Shown: positions 35,492 through 44,850 of the stretch, piece after piece
How the letters are laid out: each line of letters begins with the position of its first letter
Numbering within the stretch: the first letter of the stretch is position 1
Source: Hyphomicrobiales bacterium 4NK60-0047b
Lineage (GTDB): Bacteria > Pseudomonadota > Alphaproteobacteria > Rhizobiales > HXMU1428-3
Assembly: GCA_040367435.1 (NCBI GenBank)
Contig: BAABWY010000002.1
Coordinates: 368,269-432,268, forward strand
Direction of reading: 5' to 3'
Length of the DNA: 64,000 nt
The notes under the pieces: generated by a model
The model's input: only the letters and a program-made list of their open reading frames with translations
The model's database searches: none
Told to the model about the DNA's origin: nothing
Translations under genes and position numbers: made by a program

Positions 35492-38400
35492 TCACCCGGC
35501 TTTATTATCTATTTGATCTTTAAGAGCCTGCAATTTTGCAAATGGAGAATCTGGGTCGATTTTTTTCTCACGTGCCGGGTTTGGCTTTTTACCAGAATGG
35601 TTTTTAAATCCATTCCCATTTTTTCCTGCAGATCCTTTGTGAGACTTCTTCCCACGATACTTATTCGAAGAACGATTGTTGTTCCCCTCATTGTCAGTTG
35701 ATCTATCGTTCTTTTTAAAACCTACGTTAGAACGTTTGTTCTGAGACCGTCTCTGAGAGTTACCTTGAGATCGATTAAAGTTAGTTTTTCTACGTGGACG
35801 CCAAATTAGGACAACAGAGTCCTCTTCTTTATCTTTAGATTGAGTTGTCTCTTCTTTGGTCTCAGTTTCTTTAGGTTGAGTATCATTTGTTTCAGGTTCT
35901 AAAGCTTTAGAACCCACCTCTTCACCTTTTTCTGCTGGAACTTCTTCAGGTGAGGGTTCAGACAATTTTTCCTTTTTGACTTGCCCAGTAGCCTGAGTAG
36001 GCTTCTGTTGGTCAGATACAAACCCGAGTGACCGCAAAACGACCCCAAGTTCATCAGCTGAACAGCCCATAATCGACATCATTTCAGGTATGACAATAAA
36101 TCCACCATCACCTGTTGCACCATTGGGTTGGTCTGCCTCAGAAGCATTTTTTGCTGCAATCTCTTTAGAAGAGGCAGATGATTTTTCTTCTTCAGCCGTC
36201 TTTTCTTCAGGTTTATCACTAGATGAGGCAACATTTGTGTCAGTAGTACTTGGCTCTAAAACCGGTTCGCTCGTTTTTAAAGAAAGAGTTTCTTCTGTAG
36301 GTGACACTGTAGATGAAGTAGTCACTGAAACTTTCTCTTCAGTCCCAATCTCAGCAGTCCCAATCTCAGCAGTCTTTGTCTCTGTAGTCTCTGCCTCTGC
36401 ACTCTTTTCAGGTTCAGACGGCGTTTTAACTTTTTTAGGTTTGCGCCATGATACCAGAGGTCTGATTTGATCAGCCAAACGCTCCAGCATATCAACACGA
36501 ACAACACGGTTTCCACAAACATGAAACCCAGCAGTACGGTAATAAGCGGCGTCAATATCAGCAGTATGGGGCGCTGATGTAAGTCCAGCGCGAGGAAGTT
36601 CCCACTTTTCCTGATTGTCTAGATTTTCAGTAAATAGGAGCCATAAAAGGCAATTCAATTCAGCAGCAGCCGGTTTTAATAGTAATGGGAAATAAATATT
36701 AAACGCACCAAAGCGCACACCAAATCTGCGCAATTGCTTGCGGGCATCTTGATCAAGTTGTCGAATATCTTGAGAAATTGGTTCACGCTCAAGTGCACCT
36801 AAATTTTCAATCAGTTGAAAGGCAATGCCACGTGCCAAGCCATTGAGCTGCTCATCTTTTTCCAAGTTGACAAGCGGGGCGAGTTTTTCAGCGATTAAGT
36901 CATTCACAATCGATTGAACTTTTGAAGCTGTCTCTTCTCTTTGTGAGCCATTTAGTTGCTCATCTGCTTTCAACAGGGCAACAGGCCTTAATATATGCTC
37001 CCCCTTTTGCAGAGCCGCAACCGGTGTGTCTTTCCATAAGAGTTCGCCCTTTTGAGAGAAGCTAAACTCAGTCTTGTCAGCAGATAATAATTGTTCTGAA
37101 CGCATAGCCAATTCTTTAGTCAATATTTTTGCAGCCGCTGCTCGTGCAGCCCGGCCATCTACTCCAGTACTATCGCTATCAGGCGTAAACTGGAAACCGG
37201 AAATTTTTCCTATCAAATGATCTTCGACACGAACGTGCCCTTGATCATCAATTTCAACAAATAAGTCGTCACTATCACGAAGTCGCTTCATCAGTGTACT
37301 AGTGCGCTTATCAACAAATCTCTTCGTTAACGCTTCATGCAAAGCATCAGACAAATTGTCTTCAATCTCGCGTGTCTTCCCTTGCCAATAGGAGGGATCG
37401 GCCAACCAGTCAACCCTATTCGCAACAAATGTCCAAGTGCGTATATGTGCCAGCCGAGTTTGTAAAGTATCTATATCACCTTCAATTCGATTATGTTGAT
37501 CAATTTGTGCAGAAAACCAATCATCAGGAATGAGCCCATTGTCATTCATTATGAAGTGAAATAATTGCCGTGCCAACTCACTATGATCACCAATACCGAT
37601 CGTGCGATAATCTGGCAATTGGCAAACTTCCCAAAGCCGTTGAACATTTACTGGCCCTTGAGCAAATTTTAAAATTTCTTGATCCGTTGAAAGGGCTTCA
37701 AGAGCAAGCACATCATCAGCTTCCCGAGCCTTTTGCAAATAGGGTTTTTGAGGAGAAAGTTTTAAAGAGTTAAGCAACCGAGAGATAGAAGAAAAATCGA
37801 GTGTTCGTGCCCGCCATTGCAACGCTTTCACTTGTTCAAATTCATGCGCTTCAATAGAATTAATTAATTCAGAGTCAAAGGGTGGTACGTCGCCGGTCAC
37901 TCCAAAAGTTCCGTCTGTTAGGTGCCGCCCGGCCCGGCCAGCTATTTGTGCTACTTCAGTTGGATATAGTTCGCGGTGATGGATGCCATCAAATTTACGA
38001 TTGCCAGCAAAAGCAACATGTTGGACATCTAGGTTAAGTCCCATACCAATCGCATCAGTGGCAACAAGAAAATCTACTTCACCAGATTGAAAAAGTTCAA
38101 CTTGCGCATTGCGCGTCCTTGGGCTCAGCGCTCCAAGAACAACGGCAGCCCCGCCTCGTTGGCGTCTGATGAGTTCCGCAATCTCATAAACATCACGTGC
38201 AGAAAATGCAACAAGTGCTGTACGTCTCGGCATGCGAGAAATTTTCTTAGGGCCAGCATAGCTCAGTTTGGATAGGCGCGGCCGAGAAATGAAATTAACA
38301 CCAGGTAGTAGCACATTAAGTGCGGTACGCATCGTCTCAGCACCAAGCAATAAGGTCTCTTCGCTACCGCGCGCATGAAACAAACGGTCAGTAAAAACAT

Positions 38401-38752
38401 GGCCACGTTCAGGATCAGCAGAAAGTTGAATTTCATCCACCGCAACAAACTCAACGTCCAAATCGCGCGGCATCGCCTCAACAGTTGAAACCCAATAGCG
38501 GGCATTCTTCGGTTTGATTTTTTCTTCACCGGTTATGAGAGCAACGTGAGATGGGCCAATACGAGCAACGATTTTGTCATAAACTTCTCTGGCCAAGAGG
38601 CGCAAAGGCAAGCCAATTAATCCGCTATGATGCCCAAGCATACGCTCAATTGCCAAATGAGTTTTGCCTGTATTCGTGGGACCAAGAACAGCAGTAACAT
38701 TAGAAGCACCAGGGACGCCATATAGATCAGAGGCGTTGGGGTGTGAAGACAT
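35492..38752 (-). CDS. Suv3-like RNA helicase with long low-complexity tail
   Basis: A 1086-residue superfamily-2 helicase of the type related to mitochondrial Suv3. Walker A GPTNTGKT at 24-31, DEIQ at 106-109 and the helicase C-terminal motif AQIAGRAGRHLTDGTFGVTG near 268-287 are present. After about residue 780 comes a long disordered tail: an acidic Thr/Glu-rich part with TETKTAEIGTAEIGTEEK repeats, an SAP-like VIPEMMSIMGCSADELGVVLRSLGF island, and an Asn/Arg/Lys/Gly-rich end that probably binds RNA. It likely works in RNA processing or decay. Confidence 0.9.
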   Translation of the reverse strand: MSSHPNASDLYGVPGASNVTAVLGPTNTGKTHLAIERMLGHHSGLIGLPLRLLAREVYDKIVARIGPSHVALITGEEKIKPKNARYWVSTVEAMPRDLDVEFVAVDEIQLSADPERGHVFTDRLFHARGSEETLLLGAETMRTALNVLLPGVNFISRPRLSKLSYAGPKKISRMPRRTALVAFSARDVYEIAELIRRQRGGAAVVLGALSPRTRNAQVELFQSGEVDFLVATDAIGMGLNLDVQHVAFAGNRKFDGIHHRELYPTEVAQIAGRAGRHLTDGTFGVTGDVPPFDSELINSIEAHEFEQVKALQWRARTLDFSSISRLLNSLKLSPQKPYLQKAREADDVLALEALSTDQEILKFAQGPVNVQRLWEVCQLPDYRTIGIGDHSELARQLFHFIMNDNGLIPDDWFSAQIDQHNRIEGDIDTLQTRLAHIRTWTFVANRVDWLADPSYWQGKTREIEDNLSDALHEALTKRFVDKRTSTLMKRLRDSDDLFVEIDDQGHVRVEDHLIGKISGFQFTPDSDSTGVDGRAARAAAAKILTKELAMRSEQLLSADKTEFSFSQKGELLWKDTPVAALQKGEHILRPVALLKADEQLNGSQREETASKVQSIVNDLIAEKLAPLVNLEKDEQLNGLARGIAFQLIENLGALEREPISQDIRQLDQDARKQLRRFGVRFGAFNIYFPLLLKPAAAELNCLLWLLFTENLDNQEKWELPRAGLTSAPHTADIDAAYYRTAGFHVCGNRVVRVDMLERLADQIRPLVSWRKPKKVKTPSEPEKSAEAETTETKTAEIGTAEIGTEEKVSVTTSSTVSPTEETLSLKTSEPVLEPSTTDTNVASSSDKPEEKTAEEEKSSASSKEIAAKNASEADQPNGATGDGGFIVIPEMMSIMGCSADELGVVLRSLGFVSDQQKPTQATGQVKKEKLSEPSPEEVPAEKGEEVGSKALEPETNDTQPKETETKEETTQSKDKEEDSVVLIWRPRRKTNFNRSQGNSQRRSQNKRSNVGFKKNDRSTDNEGNNNRSSNKYRGKKSHKGSAGKNGNGFKNHSGKKPNPAREKKIDPDSPFAKLQALKDQIDNKAG

Positions 38753-39310
38753 AGGAGTTTCTCAATTTTTACAAATCAACCAACAAGTTAGTATGCCAGT
38801 ATTAAATTAGCCCAGAATCAAGTCAGTATCAAACCAGTATCAAAGTAGTCTATCAGTACAAGTTTAACCTGTACCAAGTCAGTAGGTGCAAAGAGATGAA
38901 GACTACAAACCTGTTTAACACAAAAACTAAGAATTTATGTATTGAAACCGGCTCAGAATTACAAATATCTTTGCATCAAGCAATCACAACATAAATAAAT
39001 TACCATATGATCCGTTATTTTCAAAACGGAACATACATCGTTTAGCTTATAATGATAATTTGCAACAATCAGATAACAACATTTTAAAAAGGCAATCATT
39101 GGGCAAGTTACTAGGGACTTGTTATCAAGTGATCTCAGCCTGAAATAAATTGTTCCAAGCAGAGGTTCAACTCTCATCAGATTATTGTGAACTCCCCTCG
39201 TAATTTTTGAAAAGTCACCTATTCTAATTGCCAAGACCTAACGTTTCTAAGCGGGTAGAAACAACAATAAACAATATTTAGTCATTGGCTTGAATAGAAA
39301 GAGAACCAAG
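38753..39310. other. 558-base intergenic region upstream of helicase and msrA
   Basis: Divergent promoter region. From 38790 to 38890 there are loose repeats of AGTCAGTA, CAGTATCAAA and AGTACAAG. A 91-codon minus frame at 38959-39234 lacks a ribosome site and domains, and I do not call it. Nothing else seen. Confidence 0.5.
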
Positions 39311-40003
39311 ATGTTAAAACTTCCTAGAAAAAGGCGGTATTTCCTTAGAGTCATTGGAGTAATGTCACTTCTGGTTATAGGGTATATATCGGCAGTTCGC
39401 AGTGAGCAAAATGATAATGTTATAAAAGTCGCTTCAGAAAAAAAAGCAAAAACAGCAACAGCCATATTTGCCGGAGGCTGCTTTTGGTGCGTCGAGTCTG
39501 ATTTTGACAAAGTCAAAGGGGTGTTAAAAACCACATCCGGTTATACGGGTGGTAAAACAGAAAACCCCACCTACAAAGAAGTGACATACAAAAATACAGG
39601 CCATTTTGAAGCTGTTGAAATTACCTATGACCCAAGCATTGTTACCTATAAACAATTGCTACACAGTTTTTGGCGTACTGTAGATCCAACCGATGCAGGT
39701 GGTCAGTTTTGTGACAGAGGCGCATCATACAGAACAGCCATTTTCCCAACCACTGAAGAGCAGTGGAAAGTGGCAAAAGAGTCGAAAGTTCATGAGCAAA
39801 CGAAGGGAAAACTAAAAGGAAAAATCGTAACCCCAATTCTTAAAACAACAATGTTTTATAAAGCCGAAGGCTATCATCAGAACTATTATAAAACCAACCC
39901 GATCCGCTATAATTATTATAGATATAGCTGCGGCCGAGACCAGAGAATTAAGAAACTATGGGGTAAAGAAGCCCACAGCGGTCTACAAAAACTAACTCAC
40001 TAG
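39311..40003 (+). CDS. msrA: Membrane-anchored peptide methionine sulfoxide reductase A
   Basis: A 230-residue protein from ATG 39311, preceded by AAAGAGAA; a longer frame begins at 39290. It reduces methionine-S-sulfoxide in proteins. The catalytic GGCFWC motif follows an N-terminal hydrophobic anchor (FLRVIGVMSLLVIGYISAV) and a short basic stretch, so the enzyme probably acts in the periplasm or at the membrane, unlike the usual cytosolic form. GYTGG, HFEAVEITYDP and DPTDAGGQFCDRG complete the family core. A family L copy in reverse orientation begins 15 bases past its stop. Confidence 0.92.
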   Translation: MLKLPRKRRYFLRVIGVMSLLVIGYISAVRSEQNDNVIKVASEKKAKTATAIFAGGCFWCVESDFDKVKGVLKTTSGYTGGKTENPTYKEVTYKNTGHFEAVEITYDPSIVTYKQLLHSFWRTVDPTDAGGQFCDRGASYRTAIFPTTEEQWKVAKESKVHEQTKGKLKGKIVTPILKTTMFYKAEGYHQNYYKTNPIRYNYYRYSCGRDQRIKKLWGKEAHSGLQKLTH

Positions 40004-40018
40004 CGCGTTCAGCTTTCT

Positions 40019-40100
40019 CTCTCTCACAGGTTATTCTGTCGCTTAAGCGACAGGCCCTCCGAGGGGCGGCGCTCTAAAGTAGAGCACTGCCTTCTTCGTA
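40019..40100 (-). repeat. Family L mosaic repeat, copy H (the only reverse copy)
   Basis: On the minus strand: ACGAAGAAGG, a shortened hairpin GTGCTCT/AGAGC, GCCGCCCCTCGG, hairpin 4 CTGTCGC/GCGACAG, and AATAACCTGTGAGAGAG. Lacks the GGACATG segment and hairpins 2 and 3. It faces copy I head to head. Confidence 0.8.
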
Positions 40101-40186
40101 ATGAAGCCTAAAAGAGAATGGTTTGTGAATTCATATAAATACTCCACGTTCTAAAAAGCTTTACAACATTCCCCGAAATCCACGGT

Positions 40187-40337
40187 ACGAAGAAGGAGCT
40201 CAGCCCACTTCGGGCTGAGGGACATGACGCCATAGGCGTCCGGCGCTTTGCGCCGCCCCTCGGAGAGCCCGTGGCTGAGCAGCGCGGTTGCTAGTGGGCA
40301 ACTGAAGCGCCACTAAAAAGTAATAGCCCGTGAGAGA
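40187..40337 (+). repeat. Family L mosaic repeat, copy I
   Basis: Hairpin 1 CTCAGCCC/GGGCTGAG, hairpin 2 GACGCC/GGCGTC, hairpin 3 GGCGC/GCGCC (compensated), hairpin 4 replaced by an S element at 40282-40310. The closing pair is AGCCC at both sides in place of AGGC/AGCC. Confidence 0.88.
40282..40310 (+). repeat. Family S mini-hairpin inside copy I
   Basis: GCGC/GCGC outer arms, GGTTGC/GCAAC inner stem, CACTAAAA tail. Confidence 0.85.
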
Positions 40338-40519
40338 AAATATGCGCATTTTGACGCAGTAAGTTTTGCATGGCTGCCAAGCCTTTCCCCCTCTACCTAA
40401 AGACGAAAAAACGAACTATCTTCAGCTTAAATATTTGCGTTGAAGAAATACCCAGAGATCAAATGTCCTGTTGGCTCGGTGTTTCATGAGACCTAAATTA
40501 TATTTAAGGAGTCCTCCCC

Positions 40520-40918
40520 ATGACTAAAAAAGTGATGAATAAAACGCCATTTAAATTTGTAACAGCAGTCCTTTTAAGCGCGATCGCTCTTGGGCCAGTT
40601 CACGCGTTTGAAGCTAACGAGGCTGTCACAGTGAAACCAGGCAATGGTATGAGCTTTAAAGTCGGTTCAAAAAAAGCAATCACTTATTTCAGCCAGAATA
40701 GTGGCCATTGCGATGTGACGATTATGTTAAGTGAGCTTAATCCAGTGATTGGCAACTCTTATCAATCAGCATCAAAAGTAAAAGTTCAGCTCGTACCAGG
40801 TAAATCAACTTTGGTTGAAAGTGCAGACGGCAAAGCTCTTAGAGTTTCTTGTAACCAAGATGCAAAAACAATGACCATCCAAAATCAAAAAGTAAAAATT
40901 TCTGCTCTCACTCAATAG
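40520..40918 (+). CDS. Small secreted protein of unknown function
   Basis: A 132-residue protein with a signal peptide (hydrophobic about 14-28, cleavage near VHA-FE) and a mature beta-rich domain with two cysteines (GHCDVTI and RVSCNQ) that may form a disulphide. AAGGAG lies 8 bases before the ATG, a strong ribosome site. No family recognised. It is followed by a strong terminator and stands alone. Confidence 0.7.
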   Translation: MTKKVMNKTPFKFVTAVLLSAIALGPVHAFEANEAVTVKPGNGMSFKVGSKKAITYFSQNSGHCDVTIMLSELNPVIGNSYQSASKVKVQLVPGKSTLVESADGKALRVSCNQDAKTMTIQNQKVKISALTQ

Positions 40919-40942
40919 ATCAGATTTCATAACTAATAACAT

Positions 40943-40985
40943 AAAAAAACCCCACCTGAATTTTGTAAATCAGGTGGGGTTTTTT
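40943..40985. terminator. Bidirectional rho-independent terminator
   Basis: AAAAAACCCCACCTGA / TCAGGTGGGGTTTTTT stem with an 11-base loop. Serves the secreted protein gene (+) and the DUF3108 gene (-). Confidence 0.9.
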
Positions 40986-41038
40986 GTATCTAATATTTGA
41001 AAGTTCTCATTTCTATATAGCTAAAGAGAAATTCGAAT

Positions 41039-41950
41039 TTAACGTGCTAAAGCAATGTTTCCTGTTTTAGAGCCAGAGATCCGAAAACTTGCTAATTCAG
41101 CACTGGCTGTACCAATCATAATTGGAATAACAATTTTATAAGGAACATACATTTTTGCTTTAGGTAGCGGAACGAGCCAAATCTCTAAACCCTTAGAATC
41201 CGCCATGTATGAAACAGCTTTGTTTTTTCTCTTATGTCCGGCAATAGGTCTGTATTTGGCACGGCAAACAAAAGCTGTTCGCGATTGACCATTTGAAAGT
41301 TCGGCATAAGCTTTACGTTTGAAACTCAAAGAGACATTAAAACGCTGACGACCATCAAAAATCTTAATGCTACGGTTACAAGCCCTCGTACCATTAGTGA
41401 GGCTTGGCGCTTTATCGGTAAATGCAAGCATAGCGCTCAATGGGTCAACAACATTTCTCAAATGAGATTTGTTGACAGAAATTCGTTTTGGATGAGGCCG
41501 GTTTGGTGGAACAGCCTTAATTTTTTTCACGCCGCTTCTGGAAAAATTCATGCGTATTGCTTCAGCTTTTTTATCACTGCGAGCTGAAAAGGCGTAGATA
41601 TTAGGGCGTGGTTTATATCCGTAAATATAACCATTACTAGCAACGGAGCTCTTCCATTTATAAAAGCCAAGAAAGGCTTTAAATTTGGCTGACCCTTGCA
41701 TTTTGTAGCGATTACCGGATTGAGCAGATGCAAAATGAAATTTGCCACTCCCGACAGGAGCATTAATTTTGTAAACAGCCTGAACAGTTGTCTCACCGGC
41801 CAGAGAAGCAGTCATAGTGAACGGAACGAGTGAAATAAGAAATGAAAGAGGAAGAGATCTAAGAAGTATATGTGCTATCTTATTTCTTTTTGAACTTTTC
41901 TGATGAACGCCCCGTTTGAACATATTAGTTATATTCAGACAATTTTTCAT
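41039..41950 (-). CDS. DUF3108 secreted protein
   Basis: A 303-residue protein. After an N-terminal basic stretch and a hydrophobic signal (about 25-48) it shows the DUF3108 pattern: AVYKINAPVGSGKFHF, SGSAKFKAFLGFYKWKSS-like strands with a Y-x-P-x-P element, and a KIFDGRQRFNVSL block near the middle. Proteins of this family are periplasmic or outer-membrane-linked and are thought to bind lipid or cell-wall material. The gene precedes rpmB divergently, a common arrangement in Rhizobiales. Confidence 0.85.
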   Translation of the reverse strand: MKNCLNITNMFKRGVHQKSSKRNKIAHILLRSLPLSFLISLVPFTMTASLAGETTVQAVYKINAPVGSGKFHFASAQSGNRYKMQGSAKFKAFLGFYKWKSSVASNGYIYGYKPRPNIYAFSARSDKKAEAIRMNFSRSGVKKIKAVPPNRPHPKRISVNKSHLRNVVDPLSAMLAFTDKAPSLTNGTRACNRSIKIFDGRQRFNVSLSFKRKAYAELSNGQSRTAFVCRAKYRPIAGHKRKNKAVSYMADSKGLEIWLVPLPKAKMYVPYKIVIPIMIGTASAELASFRISGSKTGNIALAR

Positions 41951-42808
41951 AATATATTACCCAACCAAAAGCTGAACTCAGCCTATTACCATCTACAATC
42001 ATTTATGAAACTTAATCAATTAACCCTAATTAATTAAGAAAAACGATTATGGAACACTAAATCTTAAAATTTAAAAAACTTTACCAACAGTCCCGCTTAA
42101 AAATAAGCCAAATACAATTCGAGTTAGCGGTAGTGAACTAAACATTTTTAGGCTCTGAAAGAAATCTATACGATGTTTAACAGCCCTAAAGCGTGATTTG
42201 GTCAAATATATGGCTAATTAAAATCATTAAACAGGCCATTCGCTGGGAAATAAAGTCATAAAAAGTTGATCTCTCACTCAAGTGTGCTTCAAATGAGCTA
42301 GATAAAATCTCTTTTTCCATAAATACTTAACAATATTAAGAAGTATAGACCTCTCACATGACAAGAACATTGGGCGGAATGAAGGACTTATTTTTGAAAA
42401 AATTGCGAATGAGACACATTTCTGGAAGGAGCTGTTGAAAAGCTTTTGATAAAAATGACAAAACGACTACTGGAAACCCTTGACGATGAGGGAAAAAGTG
42501 CATTATAAAGGGCCGCTTATGCACAAGAATATTTCTCATGCATATATTTTCTCAATAAGACATACCAAGCAATATTTGCTTTCGAAGCTTGTTTTTCGAA
42601 AAACTATGTCATTTTAGGTCATTACCATCGGTCTATGGATCACATATAAACGAATTTAGCTGTTATTGAGAATGAAGATAATTTTAAAAGCACAAATATG
42701 TGTGCGGCGCTGCTTAATTTTGACATAGGAAACTTTTTAAAGGGCGAGCCTTTTTAAAAGGTACCATTTCAAATAACCAGGTAGTGCAAGTTTATAAGGA
42801 TTTAAGAG
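41951..42808. other. 858-base AT-rich intergenic region
   Basis: No gene I can support. Candidate frames are short, without ribosome sites. A hairpin AAAGGGCGAGCCTTTTT near 42740 lies upstream of rpmB and could be a leader structure, which is weak. The region contains the divergent promoters of DUF3108 and rpmB. Confidence 0.45.
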
Positions 42809-43102
42809 ATGTCACGGCGCTGTGAATTAACAGGCAAGGGAGTGCAGTCAGGCAACAATGTGAGCCATGCGCACAATAGAACTCGTCGTCGTTTTTTGCC
42901 AAATCTGTGCAATGTAAGCCTTCAAAGTGAAAGCTTGGGCCGCAAATTCAACCTTCGTGTTAGTGCACACGCACTTCGCTCAGTTGAACACCGCGGTGGA
43001 TTAGATGAATTTCTAATCAAAGCTCGTAAAACAGAGCTTTCAATTGCTGCACGTCGCATCAAACGCGAAATCGAAAAGAAAGCCGCAGCAGTAACTGCTT
43101 AA
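42809..43102 (+). CDS. rpmB: Ribosomal protein L28
   Basis: A 97-residue large-subunit ribosomal protein. [33 protein letters not shown] is the family N-terminus, followed by [20 protein letters not shown] and a basic tail. The length is typical of alphaproteobacterial L28. AAGGA precedes the ATG by 9-10 bases. A hairpin terminator follows. Confidence 0.98.
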   Translation: MSRRCELTGKGVQSGNNVSHAHNRTRRRFLPNLCNVSLQSESLGRKFNLRVSAHALRSVEHRGGLDEFLIKARKTELSIAARRIKREIEKKAAAVTA

Positions 43103-43128
43103 GTGCGCTTTTATATAAAAGATATGAT

Positions 43129-43154
43129 AAGCCAGGCCCCGCGCTTGGCTTTTT
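43129..43154 (+). terminator. Terminator after rpmB
   Basis: AAGCCAGG-type stem closing with TTGGCTTTTT, about 30 bases past the stop. Confidence 0.65.
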
Positions 43155-43162
43155 CTGTTGCT

Positions 43163-43193
43163 ACACCGGTTACTGTTGGGCAACTGAAGGTGT
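43163..43193 (+). repeat. Family S mini-hairpin
   Basis: Outer arms ACACC/GGTGT, a compensated variant, with GGTTAC opposite GCAAC, so one inner pair is lost. A truncated second copy follows at 43202-43220. Confidence 0.75.
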
Positions 43194-43201
43194 ACTAAAA
43201 G

Positions 43202-43220
43202 AGCCGGTTGCTGGTGTGTG
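43202..43220 (+). repeat. Truncated family S element
   Basis: Only the left half GCCGGTTGCTGGTG remains. Confidence 0.5.
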
Positions 43221-43264
43221 TTGCATTTATATTAGTTCATAAATCAATATCTTTTAAACTGCAT

Positions 43265-43382
43265 TAAGAAGAAGGAAGTGCTCTCCTTTAGAGCACGAAC
43301 ATGGCAGCGAGAGCTGCCCGGTGCCTAGCACCGCACCTCGTAGGCCTAAGCGCCATAAGCGCTTAGAATAGCCGTGAGAGAA
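43265..43382 (+). repeat. Family L mosaic repeat, copy J
   Basis: Between convergent rpmB and phytase-like gene. Hairpin 1 GTGCTCT/AGAGCAC, hairpin 2 GGCAGC/GCTGCC, hairpin 3 GGTGC/GCACC, hairpin 4 CTAAGCGC/GCGCTTAG. Confidence 0.88.
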
Positions 43383-43397
43383 AACAGAGAAAACCCT

Positions 43398-44498
43398 CTA
43401 CCTCCAAGCAACTTTCCAGTTTTTAGGCAAAGCAAATTGCATGAGTAACGTCTGTTGAAAGCCGTTGAAATTGTCATCTGAAAGCAGCGTTATAATCGTC
43501 TCACCTTTTTTATTGGTGTGAGCAGAAATGCCTTCCATATTATCAACCACATGATCATGATTATTTGCTTCGAGAACGATCCGCCCTCGAATAGGGCGCT
43601 TAGCAAATAATTCGGATTGCTTAACATAGCGCACACGGATATTGACTGTTAAAAATTTATAGCGCCGCTCGAGAAGTAATAGATCACCATTTGCAAGGCT
43701 CACAGCGTCAGTTATGCGGTATTTATCAAGAGGCGGAGGTGTAAATCGGATCTTCTTGATTTTCCCCTTCTTCACAATCCAGCCAATAAAATTTCTGTTC
43801 TTGTCTTTTTTAGACTGGGCAATCGCAACCAGTGCTCCTTTATTTTTTCCACCTCTTAAAATCGCCATGGCCTCAAGCCCGGCATTACCTCGGAGACGGC
43901 GGGTAATCGAAGGCAACCTCAAATAGCTCGGTGCAGAATTAATCCCATTTTTTCCAATAGAAAATCGGCCGATACGGTGGTTATCTTCAAATGAGATGAG
44001 AGCTTTTCCAAAAAACTTATCAGCCTTTAAAAGGGTAATGGCTTCTGCATCTCTGTCTCGTCCGCGTTCTAAAGGTTGTCCTTTGCTTGAAAGAAGTGGG
44101 CCTACCAAAGCTTCTTTGGGAGCCTTTAGATGTTTGGAAGCATAGTCAAGATTAAGCATAGCCCAAAACCCAGCGTCAGAAACAAGAGCGAGCTTGTTTC
44201 CTTTCTTCGAAATCGCCATACCAGACAATCCGCCCCAATAGGGAGAAGAGGAAGAAAGAGAAAACCCGTTTTTAAAGATCAAAGATCCAAAAATTTTACG
44301 CCCAGTTTCACCACGCTTAAAGGAAACGGCACGGGCTTTTAAGGTGATTTTCTGAGGTTTAAGTTTTGTAACATCAGGCTTGGCACCAGCTATGGCAGGT
44401 GGGGTTGTGGCAAAAAGATGAAACAGGGCAACCATGATGGACATCATAAAATAAGAAAAAAGAGGTTTCACAATTGAAATACGTCTCATTAAATTCAC
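43398..44498 (-). CDS. Esterase-like phytase-family secreted protein
   Basis: A 366-residue protein with an N-terminal signal peptide (hydrophobic about 12-36, end near AIAGA). The body is the esterase-like activity of phytase domain (PF13449), a beta-propeller: GGLSGMAISKKGNKLALVSDAG, RGRDRDAEAIT, ISFEDNHRIGRF, NMEGISAHTNKKGETIITLLSDDNFN. It likely acts in the periplasm; the substrate is unproven. ATG 44492 (MRRISIV) is an alternative start. It lies upstream of the cobST genes but with an L repeat between. Confidence 0.88.
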   Translation of the reverse strand: MNLMRRISIVKPLFSYFMMSIMVALFHLFATTPPAIAGAKPDVTKLKPQKITLKARAVSFKRGETGRKIFGSLIFKNGFSLSSSSPYWGGLSGMAISKKGNKLALVSDAGFWAMLNLDYASKHLKAPKEALVGPLLSSKGQPLERGRDRDAEAITLLKADKFFGKALISFEDNHRIGRFSIGKNGINSAPSYLRLPSITRRLRGNAGLEAMAILRGGKNKGALVAIAQSKKDKNRNFIGWIVKKGKIKKIRFTPPPLDKYRITDAVSLANGDLLLLERRYKFLTVNIRVRYVKQSELFAKRPIRGRIVLEANNHDHVVDNMEGISAHTNKKGETIITLLSDDNFNGFQQTLLMQFALPKNWKVAWR

Positions 44499-44719
44499 AT
44501 CTCCATAGCTTAGCTAATCATTCTTTGTCAGTTATGAGTCTAGGGCCTAAACAAAACATCCCAAATATACAAATAGGGCCAAATATATAAATAAGGAGTG
44601 ACACCTTTAAGGCAATCAGTTGATTACCAATTATATTGAAGGAGACGATCCAGGCAAGAGAGACAAAAAATAACCAACACCCTAAACTAAATTGTCTATG
44701 AAAATAAAAAGCTATCTAT
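44499..44719. other. Spacer upstream of the phytase-like gene
   Basis: About 220 AT-rich bases before copy K. No gene, no clear hairpin; probably its promoter. Confidence 0.45.
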
Positions 44720-44840
44720 TCGAAGAAGGAGCTCAGCCCTTTTCAGGCTGCAAGACATGGCGAAGCGCCAGCGCAGCCCGGTGCGAGCACCGCCCCTCGG
44801 AGGGCTCCGCAGCTTCGCTGCGGAATAGCCCGTGAGAGAG
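44720..44840 (+). repeat. Family L mosaic repeat, copy K
   Basis: Hairpin 1 CTCAGCC/GGCTG (eroded on the right), hairpin 2 GAAGCGC/GCGCAG, hairpin 3 GGTGC/GCACC, hairpin 4 CCGCA/TGCGG. The closing arms are GGGC/GCCC in place of GGC/GCC, a compensated change. Confidence 0.87.
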
Positions 44841-44850
44841 AAAAGCAAAA

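Noticed and set aside
38959..39234. 91-codon minus-strand ORF between helicase and msrA
   Set aside because: No ribosome-binding site, no recognisable domain, and unusual composition (many Cys/Leu/Tyr); probably chance in AT-rich spacer.
42354..42539. 61-codon minus frame upstream of rpmB
   Set aside because: No ribosome site or domain and in a long AT-rich spacer.
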